From Nereocystis luetkeana (lineage: Eukaryota; Sar; Phaeophyceae; Laminariales; Laminariaceae), in assembly GCA_031213475.1 (NCBI GenBank), contig JARUPZ010000012.1:7848878-7912877 (forward strand): DNA of 64,000 nucleotides. The letters are read 5' to 3'. The notes beneath the pieces are model-generated. The model did not search any database, had not been told where the DNA came from, and saw only the letters and a program-made list of their open reading frames with translations. Positions 51,640 to 62,400 of the stretch are shown here, piece by piece. Within the stretch, counting starts at the first letter, position 1. Each line of letters opens with the position of its first letter. A program made the position numbers and the translations under genes.

Positions 51640-52370
51640 ACAGATTAAAAAAAGAGGGTACGTGCCGAATAATTCCTCGGGTGAGGAGCGCTCCGTAAAA
51701 CCGGGAGCATACTCGCCCGAAGAGTGTGGTACTAGCAACGTTTCTGTCGTAACCCCCCGGTCGCTCGCTTTGTGTGTGGTCGATGATGTGGTTAGCACAC
51801 GCCATTTTTTTTTTCTTTAGCACGTTTTCCCCCTGAAATCACAAAGTGGTTGGCATACATACGGTATATGGGCCCGCTAACAAGAAACACCTAATCTGGG
51901 CAAAGCCTGTGAGATTCTTAATCGGGGCGCCATCTTCGTACAACCTTGAGCATGGGCTATTGGGTACCTGGTAGGGTTTGGTGTAGAGTTCTCACACCAC
52001 GGAGCCGTTTCTCTCGACCCAATTTTCTCAGCGTTCTCCAAAAAGTGAGCGTTGTGTTCTTGTTGGGCACTCTCTGATTGGCGGGCGTACGCTGTACTGG
52101 TATACGAGTTTCGTGTTGCACGCTGACTTGTTCAGCAACCACTCATACAGGGTGTTGGTACCATGTGTGTGCGCCAACTTCAAGTAGTTTGCGATGCCCC
52201 GTCACGTTAACTCGTCAAAGGATCATCCTTTTCTTTTTTGTCGATGGCGTCCGGAGAGAGAGAGAGAGAGAGAGAGGGAGGGAGAAAGTGTTCCTCGAAT
52301 GCACGAGCGAGCGCCCCGTGCTTTGCCTCCCCTCTCGCTCCTCGGCCTCTCGCGCCGAAAACGAGACTGC
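51640..52370. other. Intergenic stretch, nothing recognised
   Basis: No exon is seen. An (AG)n run lies at 52255-52279. Confidence 0.4.
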
Positions 52371-52373
52371 TCT

Positions 52374-52476
52374 TTAACCCTTTTAGGACTGCAGTCTTGT
52401 TTAGGGGACAACTTGGGACAAACTACTTGGAATTTGACTGGTGTGTCCCCAAAACGGGACTGCGGTACTAAAAGCG
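52374..52476. mobile_element. MITE-C copy (AGGACTGCAGTCCCGTTTTGG arms)
   Basis: This palindromic element is about 100 bp: CCCTTTTAGGACTGCAGTC, GGGACAAACTACTTGGAATT, TGTCCCCAAAACGGGACTGC. Four further full copies lie at 53177-60204. Confidence 0.8.
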
Positions 52477-52727
52477 TCAAGAGCACCGGTTCGCGGCCTC
52501 TCTTTGTCGCCCGCGAAATATTCTCTACTATTTTTTCACACCTGGTGCTTGGTGGACGTACTACGGAGTTTGTATGGCGAGTGTATTCATGCGTGTGGTG
52601 CGCTCTGCATGCTTCTGTATGAATGCGCCCTCCAGCGTGGTAAGTATCTTTGCATGGCTCGTTGTCTGAACGAGTCATTGTGCCGCTTGTTGTACTCGTG
52701 CCGGCTATTGATTTCCGCCACAGTCGC

Positions 52728-52785
52728 GGAGCAGTTTGTCCCCAAAACGGGGCTGACTGCAGTCCTTAGAGAGGGTATGCGTACT
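52728..52785. repeat. MITE-C half copy
   Basis: CAGTTTGTCCCCAAAACGGG, CTGACTGCAGTCCTTAGAG. Only the right half is present. Confidence 0.65.
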
Positions 52786-53176
52786 GTGGTGCCAGGTATG
52801 TACGTATGCAACTGGTAAGTCCCGAGCTATACTACTGAAACGAGCTTAGATTTCGTTGAGGTCGATAAGCTGATGCATGTAGTGGCCAGCGGAGCGAGAA
52901 CGTTTGCGCCGGGGCGGTGCAACCAAGACACAATATTAATAGTAGGAGCGCGAGAAAATCGACAAAAAAAACGAGGGGGGGGGGGTCAATTTTTTCGTGG
53001 GCTATTAATAGGTGTACAACGGACATGAATAAAAACGAACAAGTTTTTTTTGGGGGGGGGAATAAGCCTCGGAAGAGCTCTCTTTCGACCTATGGCCCCC
53101 ACAAAAAGGAAATATGGGTTACTTTATATGCCCCCGCTATATGTATACCCTCTCCCGTCCCTTCCACCCAACCCAG

Positions 53177-53276
53177 CTTATCCCTTTTAGAACCGCAGTC
53201 CCGTTTTGGGGACAAACCACTCAAATTCCAAGTAGTTTGTCCCCAAAACAGGACTGCGGTCCTGAAAAAACGGGAC
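53177..53276. mobile_element. MITE-C copy
   Basis: CCCTTTTAGAACCGCAGTCC, GGGACAAACCACTCAAATTCC, AAAACAGGACTGCGGTCCTG. The interior is in the reverse orientation. Confidence 0.8.
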
Positions 53277-53756
53277 GAGGGAATCATTTTGTTGGCCGCT
53301 CATCGGGATATTTATCCACCACCCCGAGCCAAATATGTCGGCTGGCGGTCCAGTTTTCGCCAAGCCAAGGTATAAGTAGACCTACGGTAGTACACTAGTT
53401 TTAGTGGAGGGGAAGTTTCATCGACGGCTACTACAGCAACAACTCTTCGGACTTCAGAGGGAAAAACTTGACGATTGCGAACAGCAAGCGGCTACTGCGC
53501 GATTGGGGGGGGGGGGGGGGGGGTGAATCAGATTGGCTCCCGAGTTACTCCAATGAAAAAGAGCCGTACGGCATAGAGAGGCACAGCATATTCCTACTAT
53601 TAATAGACCCGTGCTGGTGCATGTAGACCGTAGACCGTACTACTGCTGTAGTAGACAACACCAACCGTTTTCAATGTTTTCGTCGCTGTCTCGGGGGGGG
53701 GGGGGGGCATATAGCCACTAAAAAAAAACGAACCAGTGAATACGATCTTATCAAGC

Positions 53757-53853
53757 GTCTTATCCCTTATAGGACCGCAGCCCCGTATTGAGGGCAAATT
53801 ACTTGGAATTTCACTGGTTTGTCCCCAAAACGGGACCGCAGTTCTAAAAGTCG
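53757..53853. mobile_element. MITE-C copy
   Basis: CCCTTATAGGACCGCAGCCC, ACTTGGAATTTCACTGG, CCCCAAAACGGGACCGCAG. Confidence 0.8.
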
Positions 53854-53859
53854 GAGAGT

Positions 53860-54130
53860 TTTCTTTCTCCAGAATTTCCAGATTTTCCGGGGTCTTTTTT
53901 TACGCGCAATTGTTTCGTCTTTCAGATTTTCATGTTTTTTTTTTACTTTTTTTTCAACTACTGGTACGTGAAATCTTTCCTGGTATTTTCTCTTCTGAAG
54001 AATTTCACAAATCGTGACAGAACGCCTCCTACGTATCTTGATACAAAATTCCCAAAATTCCCAAAATTTTGAAATTCTTGGGGAAAAAAACTCTCTCGAT
54101 AAAACCGGCCCGAAGTTGGAAAAACGTGCA
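53860..54130. repeat. AT-rich dispersed repeat, copy 3
   Basis: TTTCACAAATCGTGACAGAAC, GCCTCCTACGTATCTTGATAC, AAAACTCTCTCGATAAAACC. Inverted relative to 4080 and 4590. Confidence 0.5.
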
Positions 54131-54292
54131 GTAAGCGAGTATATATATCTCCATGCTACTACTGTACGCGCGCGGCATTCATCTCCTTACATTGCAAGGC
54201 TCGAGCCACACTCTACCCCCAGCGATCCCGGCTACCTCGTGGGGCCGTTTGGTCGATGGTGTGATCGTCCTATAATTTCGACACTAATTTCT

Positions 54293-54590
54293 ACACCTCG
54301 GACGGATCATCGATTCCCACAGTTAGTTGATGATCTATAGACCTGTCTGGGCAGACAGATAGATACGGTAGATCCCCGTTCTGTATGATCTACTGTAGCT
54401 CACGTTGTCGGTTGGGGCCCATATAATTTTCATGGCCTAGGATTTGTTTCCTGGGTTTTGGATCTGTAGTACGAGTATAAACCAGATAGATTCTGCACAG
54501 CACCTCAGGACGGCAGGTTAGGATTTAGATGATCTATCTATCTGTCGGTGATCTGTCCGACGTGCGAGCAATCTCCCCGCACGTCTCAAA
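54293..54590 (+). repeat. GATC-rich dispersed repeat
   Basis: CACCTCGGACGGATCATCG, TTGATGATCTATAGACC, GATCTACTGTAGCTCACGTTG, CTGGGTTTTGGATCTG, GATGATCTATCTATCTGTCG. Confidence 0.65.
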
Positions 54591-54596
54591 AGGGGT

Positions 54597-54702
54597 TAAC
54601 CCGATTAGAACTCCAGTCCCGTTTTGGGGACAAACCACTCAAATTCCAAGTAATTGTCCCCAATTGTCCCCAAAACGGGACTGCAGTCCTAAAAGGGTTA
54701 AC
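54597..54702. mobile_element. MITE-C copy
   Basis: GTTAACCCGATTAGAACTCC, CAGTCCCGTTTTGGGGACAA, then inverted CCAAAACGGGACTGCAGTCC and AAAAGGGTTAAC. The ends GTTAAC are perfectly inverted. TTGTCCCCAA is duplicated internally. Confidence 0.82.
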
Positions 54703-54854
54703 AAAGACCGAGGGCTGGGGACATACCCAGCAGTCCGGATGCCTACCATTTGCGTGAATTCGTTCTAAAATACTTTTTGTAGTGTTTTCGATTTTTCTCT
54801 AGAATTACTTCGGCAGGGTGTAGCACTCGTCGAACTTTCTTTCGTGGGAACTGA

Positions 54855-55272
54855 TAATCACGACCACGTCAGGCGAGATTAAAAATCACGACGGGGACAT
54901 TTACGAGCCATCCCCGGATTTCAGCCCTTGCGTTTCGGGTTGGAGATAGGGTTAGGGCTATGATAGTGCTATACTAGTTGCTGGTCTTAAAGGGCTTTGA
55001 GAATTACAGCGGCGGGACATTACGTGATATTTACCTACAGTAGAATTTCTAGGGTGTATTCAGCAAGACAAACGCTGCTGAAGGGCTCAGCTGTTGTTGC
55101 ACGCTGGCTTGTGGGTCAGCTGTTGTTGCACGCTGGCTTGTGGGAGTTGGCTGGTGTTCTGGAGAGGACGGCTGCAACGGGAAATGCGAAACGCAAGGCC
55201 TGAAACCCGGGGATGGATCGTAAACGTCCACGTAGTCGTGATTTAAGCCTGGCCTACGTAGTCGCGATTCGT
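54855..55272. mobile_element. TIR element, about 415 bp
   Basis: AATCACGACCACGTCAGGCG followed by TTAAAAATCACGACG at the left. GTCCACGTAGTCGTGATTTA and GGCCTACGTAGTCGCGATTC at the right form inverted subterminal repeats. Non-autonomous. Confidence 0.55.
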
Positions 55273-55279
55273 ATCACTT

Positions 55280-55904
55280 CCTGAATTTTCTGCCGTCATC
55301 AGCGGCTTGCTCCAGCGCAGAAGAAGTACGGTGATACCCCCCTTTCCTCCCGCGCGTCCCTCTCCACCTCCTTCTCATCTGGACAAAGGCGGCCGCCCTC
55401 TTTCTTCCGGCCATACGTTACTACTTAAACCGATCGGTTCGCTCTTCATTTTTAATTCGCCAATCCATACACGGTTTGACAAAACTCTTCAAGCCAAAAA
55501 GTATCAAGTCAACGCCAATCCATACACGGTTTGTCAAAACTCTCCAAGCCACAAAGGTATCAAGTCGACAGGAGCAACTCAAAAGGCCCAAGAACAACGG
55601 ATCAAGTCAAACGCTGAGCATGTCCATTTCACCACTTACCACCACCATCGCCGGTCGCTACATGCAACCAAAAACAAACACGCGGAACGGGGGGGGGGGG
55701 AGAGAGGTCACCCGACGCGATAAACGCCCACTCTCATCCACCACTGCATACGTACGTACACAACAGCAGAGTCAGAGCGTCGGCAGACAATTTTTCAAGA
55801 TCGACAATCGGAATTCCTGGTACAACAGGAGTACCAATACAAAACACCAGCCAAACCCGGCCCGCGAAACAAAACTCTACGACGGTATATACGTCATTAA
55901 ACCT
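55280..55904. other. Intergenic stretch near NDUFS6 3' end
   Basis: GCCAATCCATACACGGTTTG occurs twice (55458, 55514), each followed by CAAAACTCTYCAAGCC. Otherwise unclassified. Confidence 0.4.
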
Positions 55905-56265
55905 TCCGGGCCGTTCGGAACCATACGGTACAAAACCATCCGAAACGCAACCTCCGGTATGGAACCATACGGTACAGCACATCCCCGCACAGAAAACCGT
56001 GTAGGAATGGAACCAGACGCCACGGAGACATCCGGCACGAAGTCACCCAGAACGCAACTACCCGGCACGACACCTTCCGGTGCATAACCATACGTTACGG
56101 AGCCACCCGGTACGGAACCGCGGGGCGCGAAACCTTCGGGGTTAGAACCATACGGTACAGAACCACACGGTACAGAACCATACGGTGCGGAGTCATAGGT
56201 ACGGCACGAAATCTTCCGGTACGGAGCCGATCGGCACGGAACCATTCCGTATGCTATCACAGCAC
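55905..56265 (+). repeat. ACCATACGGTACRGAACC minisatellite
   Basis: Degenerate units of about 18-24 bp contain ACGGTACRGAACC. The array ends about 60 bp beyond the NDUFS6 stop codon and so may be transcribed in its 3' UTR. Confidence 0.8.
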
Positions 56266-56325
56266 CCCCATCCCAGCCGCCGTGGACAGCCGGCTACAAC
56301 CCACAGCCTCCCTAGGCCGGTGATT

Positions 56326-56435
56326 TCAGTGGCGCTTCATCTGGTACCGGATGCCGCAGTACTGACAGGCGCGCGGGCCACCGTCCGGGCTCGCGAGCTG
56401 GATGTAGTCCAGGGGGTGTCCGAGCGCCCCTCCGC
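56326..56435 (-). CDS. NDUFS6: NDUFS6 exon 2: GGALGHP and CQYC
   Basis: This exon encodes GGALGHPLDYIQLASPDGGP, then RACQYCGIRYQMKRH and TGA. It carries three of the four zinc ligands. Confidence 0.93.
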
Positions 56436-59400
56436 CTAGTAAAAATGACAAACACAAGAGCGAACAAGAACCGAAATCAAGCGGCGGGGTTACCGTATCT
56501 CACGAAACGAAGAGCATCAACCATTCAGTCGGTCGAACTCACAGCTGACGTACTTGCATTAACTTCATAAAACGGCAAACTGAGCACCCGGTCTTAACTA
56601 CTGCACCGTAAGCCGAACGCACAAACACCCCAAGACCTTTTACGAATGCAGGAGCTCCAGGCGGACTGTCGCTCAGAGCCCGTTTCAAACCGCGAACACG
56701 TTTTTTTGGGACAAAAAAATGAGCTCACAAATCGGACAGATCGTCCCGACAGATCACTTGCAGTTCATTATCTAGATCTTCCAGGGAGCCTAGATTTCCT
56801 GATCTGTGTGATCTAGCTCATGCTGCCGGGGCGGGAGCCGTATTTTCTGCAGGGTCTAGGACGTGTTTCTTGGTTTGAAACCCGTACTATACATGCAGGT
56901 CCTGTACAGCATCCCATAACGGCAGGAGAGGATCTACATGATCTGTCAGTGGATTACATATCTGTACATGATCTGTCCAACGTGAGAACTGCTTGGAGGT
57001 ACTCTAGTGCGATATCACTTTGGCAGTTTCAAAGGGCGCCCGGCGTAGTGGGCAGCCCCACATAGCCGCGCTACGCATGCACCCACGGCCGCATGGAGTG
57101 GGCAAAAACGGAGGACGGGGTAAGCGGCAGACACGGGCACCATCTCGTCCGAGATTGGAAAAAACTCCGGACGCCGGCATCGTACTGTGATGGTATTCGG
57201 AAGGGCTAGGAACTGGTAGCTCTAGACATGAGACTTCAGCAACCAGGAACCTGGATCCGACCGGGATTTCGGCCGCGGCGCCCCCGGAGGGCCCCGCTAA
57301 AGGCGCCCTAACGGAGGCCCGTTTTTACGCGTTTTGGCTTCACCACGAGCTAAAACATGCGTATAACTTTTGGGCCGGTTGTGGGACAAGGCCCAACAGG
57401 CACCAACGCACAACCCCATCCGACCTGTGCTCGGGGGGGGGGGGGGCGGATACCCCACGCAACTCGCGGTTCTCGCGCCCGCCTTCGACGCGATGTGGCA
57501 AGGTGGCGGGCAGATACCATACACCCCCCACCCATGTATACGGGGCGGTCGGGGGGAACAATCCGATAGGGGTAAGGGGTACTACGGCACACACGGAGGC
57601 AGGGGCTACGGAGGATTTGCTCGTGGACGGGGGCGGGGGTGGGGGGTGTACTCGATAGGAGGTATGTACTCGATCTCATGCATGGCCGTAGTCGTATGAC
57701 CATAGACCCTCGCGTCCCCACGAACAATGCCGGGACGGAGCATGTCCGGTTTTCACCGACCAGGCGGACATTGCTTGATTGCACCAAGCGCGAAGAGCCG
57801 TGAGGTGTCCGACGAGTCGCATGGAGGGTGGGGGGAGGGGGGGGGGGGGGGGGTCCCAGGCGAAGAGGGGGGGGCAGGCCCGTCTGCAGCAAGTGCACGT
57901 AGAGTGCCACCATTCCTGCACGACCTCATCCGACTCGTCGGGGGACGGCGGGTAGCACATATCCAACCCAGGAAACATGCCCTCGATGATGCACATCAGG
58001 TGGCTCCCAACGTGAGATAGATCATACACATCATACATATCATACAGATCATACAGATCAAATCTGCCCTGAAATGTATACATCAAAAGTGGGAGTCGTT
58101 GAAAGAACACCAGGTGCCACAAGTGCAACCGCTTGGCTCATATTGGCACTACCTGCTGTATTTCAACCTGAGTACATAAATCTGCAAGCCGAGGATTTCT
58201 CGTGTGTGTTCTGTGGTTTTGTGGGTGTGTGTGCTATACTTTCTGACTAGGAGGAAGTCCGTTGGTGAGTACCTCTGGGAAAGCTCAGAAGTTTACAGAC
58301 TGAAAGAAGGTATCGAACCCTCTCATCTGAAAAGCTCTGATCGGAAAGGAAGGCCTCTGTAATAGCACAGTAAACAGTTGACGGTCTAGACGGTCCAGGT
58401 TTGACCCGTCAAAGCCCCTTGCGATTATTAATCAACATCATAGTTTTAGTGTCACGAGTTCCTTGGCGGCCCCTTGTGACTTAATACACTCGTTTGGGTG
58501 TGAGTACTTCCTTGACGGCAAGGGTCACTTCCGATCAATTAAGCCTCCTTTCGACGTACTGTACTATTACGGGGGACTATTAACAGTTAATAGGACTAAA
58601 TGTTGTTGGTAAAAATGGTTAAATATATGGGTTTTTATATGTGCCATAGGTCCTATTAACTATGGTCCCCCGTAATACTGTAGTTTTAGTTTGAGGAGCT
58701 CCTTGACGGCCGTCCGACAATGGCCAGTCTTCACATGTCAAAGACCCCCTTTTCGGTCCAATGTACTATTCACAGTTGTGATGTGAGGGTTTCCTTGACG
58801 GCCACCCGTCAAGGGCAAAGAATGGCGTCAACCGACATCTTCGCTGCACAGCGGCCGCCGACGGAGCCATCCCGACGCGTTCGACCGGCGTGGTTCGCTT
58901 TCCTTCGAAACCCACCGACTTACCACGTCGCTTTTTTTTTTTTTTTGCGTACGTGTACGCAAGCTTCCACCGTCTGCCTCCTCCCACGACCGCAACACTT
59001 GCCTCTGAATCGCGCAAGCAGGTGGGCCTATGCGTACCACGACCCCTGCCGTATAATATTCGTAAGCCTAAAAAACAACCGGTGTGATATCGAGGATATG
59101 TGTACGTACCAGGTATCATACACCAGGTACAGAAGAAATGAGGGAGGTTCCCTTGGGGCGATTAATATATCTGCCATACATAGAGGACGAACACCTCAAC
59201 AACATCTTACGCACCTCAACAACATCTTACGACAACCAAAAACCCAGATGGCCCCTACGCCCCAATTTTCTACTCCTGACTTCTACCGTAACCCTTGTGG
59301 GACATAACGTCAGCGGGAGAATTGAAACGGGTGTCGCTACGTACGCACAGCATTAGCCTCACGAAGCCAGCCCGGGCTGCCGCTGAGATAGGGAGGGGAC

Positions 59401-62400
59401 AGGGGACGTGTCCGGAATACAACGACAGGAGGTGCGCAGCATGTCAAATCGACAAAATACAGGGCGTCATCGGTCGCACGGCTCCTGCGTACCTATTGTA
59501 GACGGCCGGTAAGGCGTAAGACCGCTCCTGACACTTTTTTTTTTTTTTGGTCAATACGATTACGTCTACCTGGGTCCCATCTACATACCGCTCTGGGCGA
59601 AAATACAAGGAGCGTCTGGTCTTCATGTTAATACCCCAACGCTCCCTATATTTCCGGCCGGAGTAGCGCAACACATACCTGGTATGTACGAACCCTAGCC
59701 CCTCACACCTCGAACAGATCATCCACAGATCATCCACAGATCACCTACAGATCATCTACAGATCACTCACTCTTCATCGTGTAGATATTTCAGGGGCAGA
59801 TATATTCCTGATCTGTTTGATCTAGATCCTGTTGCCGGGTGGGAGCCGTACAAAATCTGGACGACCTTCGCATATAGGACGCGTTTTCTTGGTTGCATCT
59901 ATACTTCATACAGATCCTGCACAGAATCTCGCGACTGCGTGGATGATCTACAGAACAGCAGTAGATCGCAATCTGCCTGAAGTAGGTAGGTACAACCAAC
60001 TTTCGGGGCCGCTGGAAACGCGGAACAAGTCTAATCTACCGCAGTGAGGTAAAAGGAAAAGTAAAATCTCAAGTACCACTCTCCCCCGAAACAGAAGGAA
60101 AACTTTGGGTGCTAACCCTTTTAGGGCTGCAGTCCCGTTTTGGGGACAAACTACTTAGAATTTGAGAGCTTTGTCCCCAAAACGGGACTGCAGTTCGAAA
60201 GGTACTGACATCACACCCAAAACGTTTACCGTATTACGGGACATAGTGGTATAACAGTTATACCTGGTACTACGTTGCTCCCAACTGCAACACGTGGACG
60301 CAGTTTTCCACGCACGATGAGATAGACTCGCTGAGGGTGTGCGTGGGTGACTGCTGTCTTGTAGTCTACGTACTGCCACTACTGTGGTCGGTAGGGAACA
60401 TCCTGGGTATAAGACGCAGCTACCTGCTGTAATCAATACAAGACGCTTCGCGTAGCGGGCGGTTCCGCCCGCACCGCCCGCAACGCTCGCTCACGAGGAA
60501 GAATGGAACGTAACAGACGGTCTAAACAGCTACCAAGGGTAGGTGCGCACAGGCGACTTGCAAATGCCAAAAGCGTTAAGCATGCTCCATCCAGGAAAAC
60601 AACCTGAACGCCGCATGCATGTGCGTACGTACATGCTTCCTTTTTTATTTTGATATGCACGAAAGAGAAAACACAGTACGGCACAGCACCGCCAGAACAA
60701 CGAAAATGAAGAACGAAATTCTTGAAAAAAAGCCTTCCTATCTCTTCTGATGTAATCATTTCCTGCCTCATTGGAACACCTTGCGCCGGTAAAAAAACAA
60801 ACAAAGAGCAGAGCCTCTCTTGGCCTCGTACGATGCCCGCCCTCCTCGTGACCACCTCGCCACCGATTCGGTCTGAGTGAAGCTTTCCTCCCTCTCTGCC
60901 ACAGTGAGCCCCGTCGCCCGCCTCGCGTGAGCCTGGTGCTCACCGTGGCCCCCGCTCGCAAGCTCGACAATGTTGGCGTTCAGACTGCGGAGCTCTCTCT
61001 GTGAACTCCAGCTTGGTCGCAAAAGTAAGCACCGCTTGAATTTTATTTTGCACACCAAAACGACCCTTAATATACTCGTACATAATATATCTAACCTCAC
61101 ACCAGGAGGCCAGACAGAGCCCGTTCATGCTTCCCTCGTGTTTCGAGGCACACACGACACCTAGCCACGAAAACGGCGACCGCGCTCCGTCCAACCCCCC
61201 CTCTACCCGCCAGCGCCCGCTAACACTCGCGACGGCGCCGGCCTCGCCCGCGGTGCCGTGGTGTTTGAACGCGCACGTACACAAAACAGATCGAGAAAAA
61301 AGGGAAAAAGAAAAAATCAGGGCTTTTCGATAGTCAGGTCAAGCCTCACGGGTCGGGTCGGGTCGGGCTGGGTCAGCTGACCCGACCCGACGCGCGAAAA
61401 TTTTGAGGTGCGTTGACTTGGCCCGGCCCGACCCGCGAGATTTTGAAACCCTCGTGACCCGACCCGACCCAACCCGTGATATAACAAAAACTGCTGACCT
61501 GACCCGACTCGACCCGTGAGATTCGAAAATCTCCTGACCCGACTCGACCCCACCCGCGAGATTTAAAAACCTCCTGACCCGACCCGACCCCACCCGCGAG
61601 ATTTGAAAACCTCCTGACCCGACCCGATACGACCCGCCACCTTCCGATTGACCCGTGAGACACAGGTTTCATGCGGGTCGGGTCACCTCGACCCGCGGAT
61701 CCCGCACGTGGTTCGACACTTCAAAAACAATTACCTGGTAAATACTAACATTTGTGCCCCGCAGCGATATGTGGCCTGGCTGTAGTGGGTATGGATGGAT
61801 GCGGGCACGCGTATATGGATTTGGCGATGTTTTAATGTTTGAACATTTTATGATACCAAAGGATTCAAGTGTCGGATCCACGAGCCTGAAGCACGGGTGC
61901 GACCCGCGGGTAAGCAAAAAACAACTCGCGGCTCGTGCTGGCCCGACCCACGAGTGACCCGTTTCTCGCGGGTCATGACCTGACCCGATTCGTGAGCTTT
62001 TCATCACCTCTTGACCCGACCTGACCCGACCCGTGAAAATTAAAAATATTCTCGACCCGACCCGACCCGACCCGTGAGATTTGAAGAACTATTGACCCGA
62101 CCTGACCCGACCCGCGAGATTTGAAAATAGTTTGACCCGGCCCGACCCGACCCGTGAGATTTTGAAAACTTCCTGACCCGACCCGACCCGATCCGACCCG
62201 TGACATTTTGAACACCCCGTGACCCGACCCGCGGGTCGGGTCATGACCCGCGAAAAGTCCTGGAAAAAAGGCTCTCGCCGGCAAGTAAAATAAATAATAG
62301 TAGTAGGAGCAGTGCAGAGACACGACGGTAATAAGTATCTGGGTACATGCACGCACACAAACCACAGTAAGAAAACAAAAAAAAGGGCTCTCGCCGGTAG

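Noticed and set aside
54940..54960. GGTTGGAGATAGGGTTAGGGC as telomere-like repeat.
   Set aside because: Only one TTAGGG unit. Not an array.
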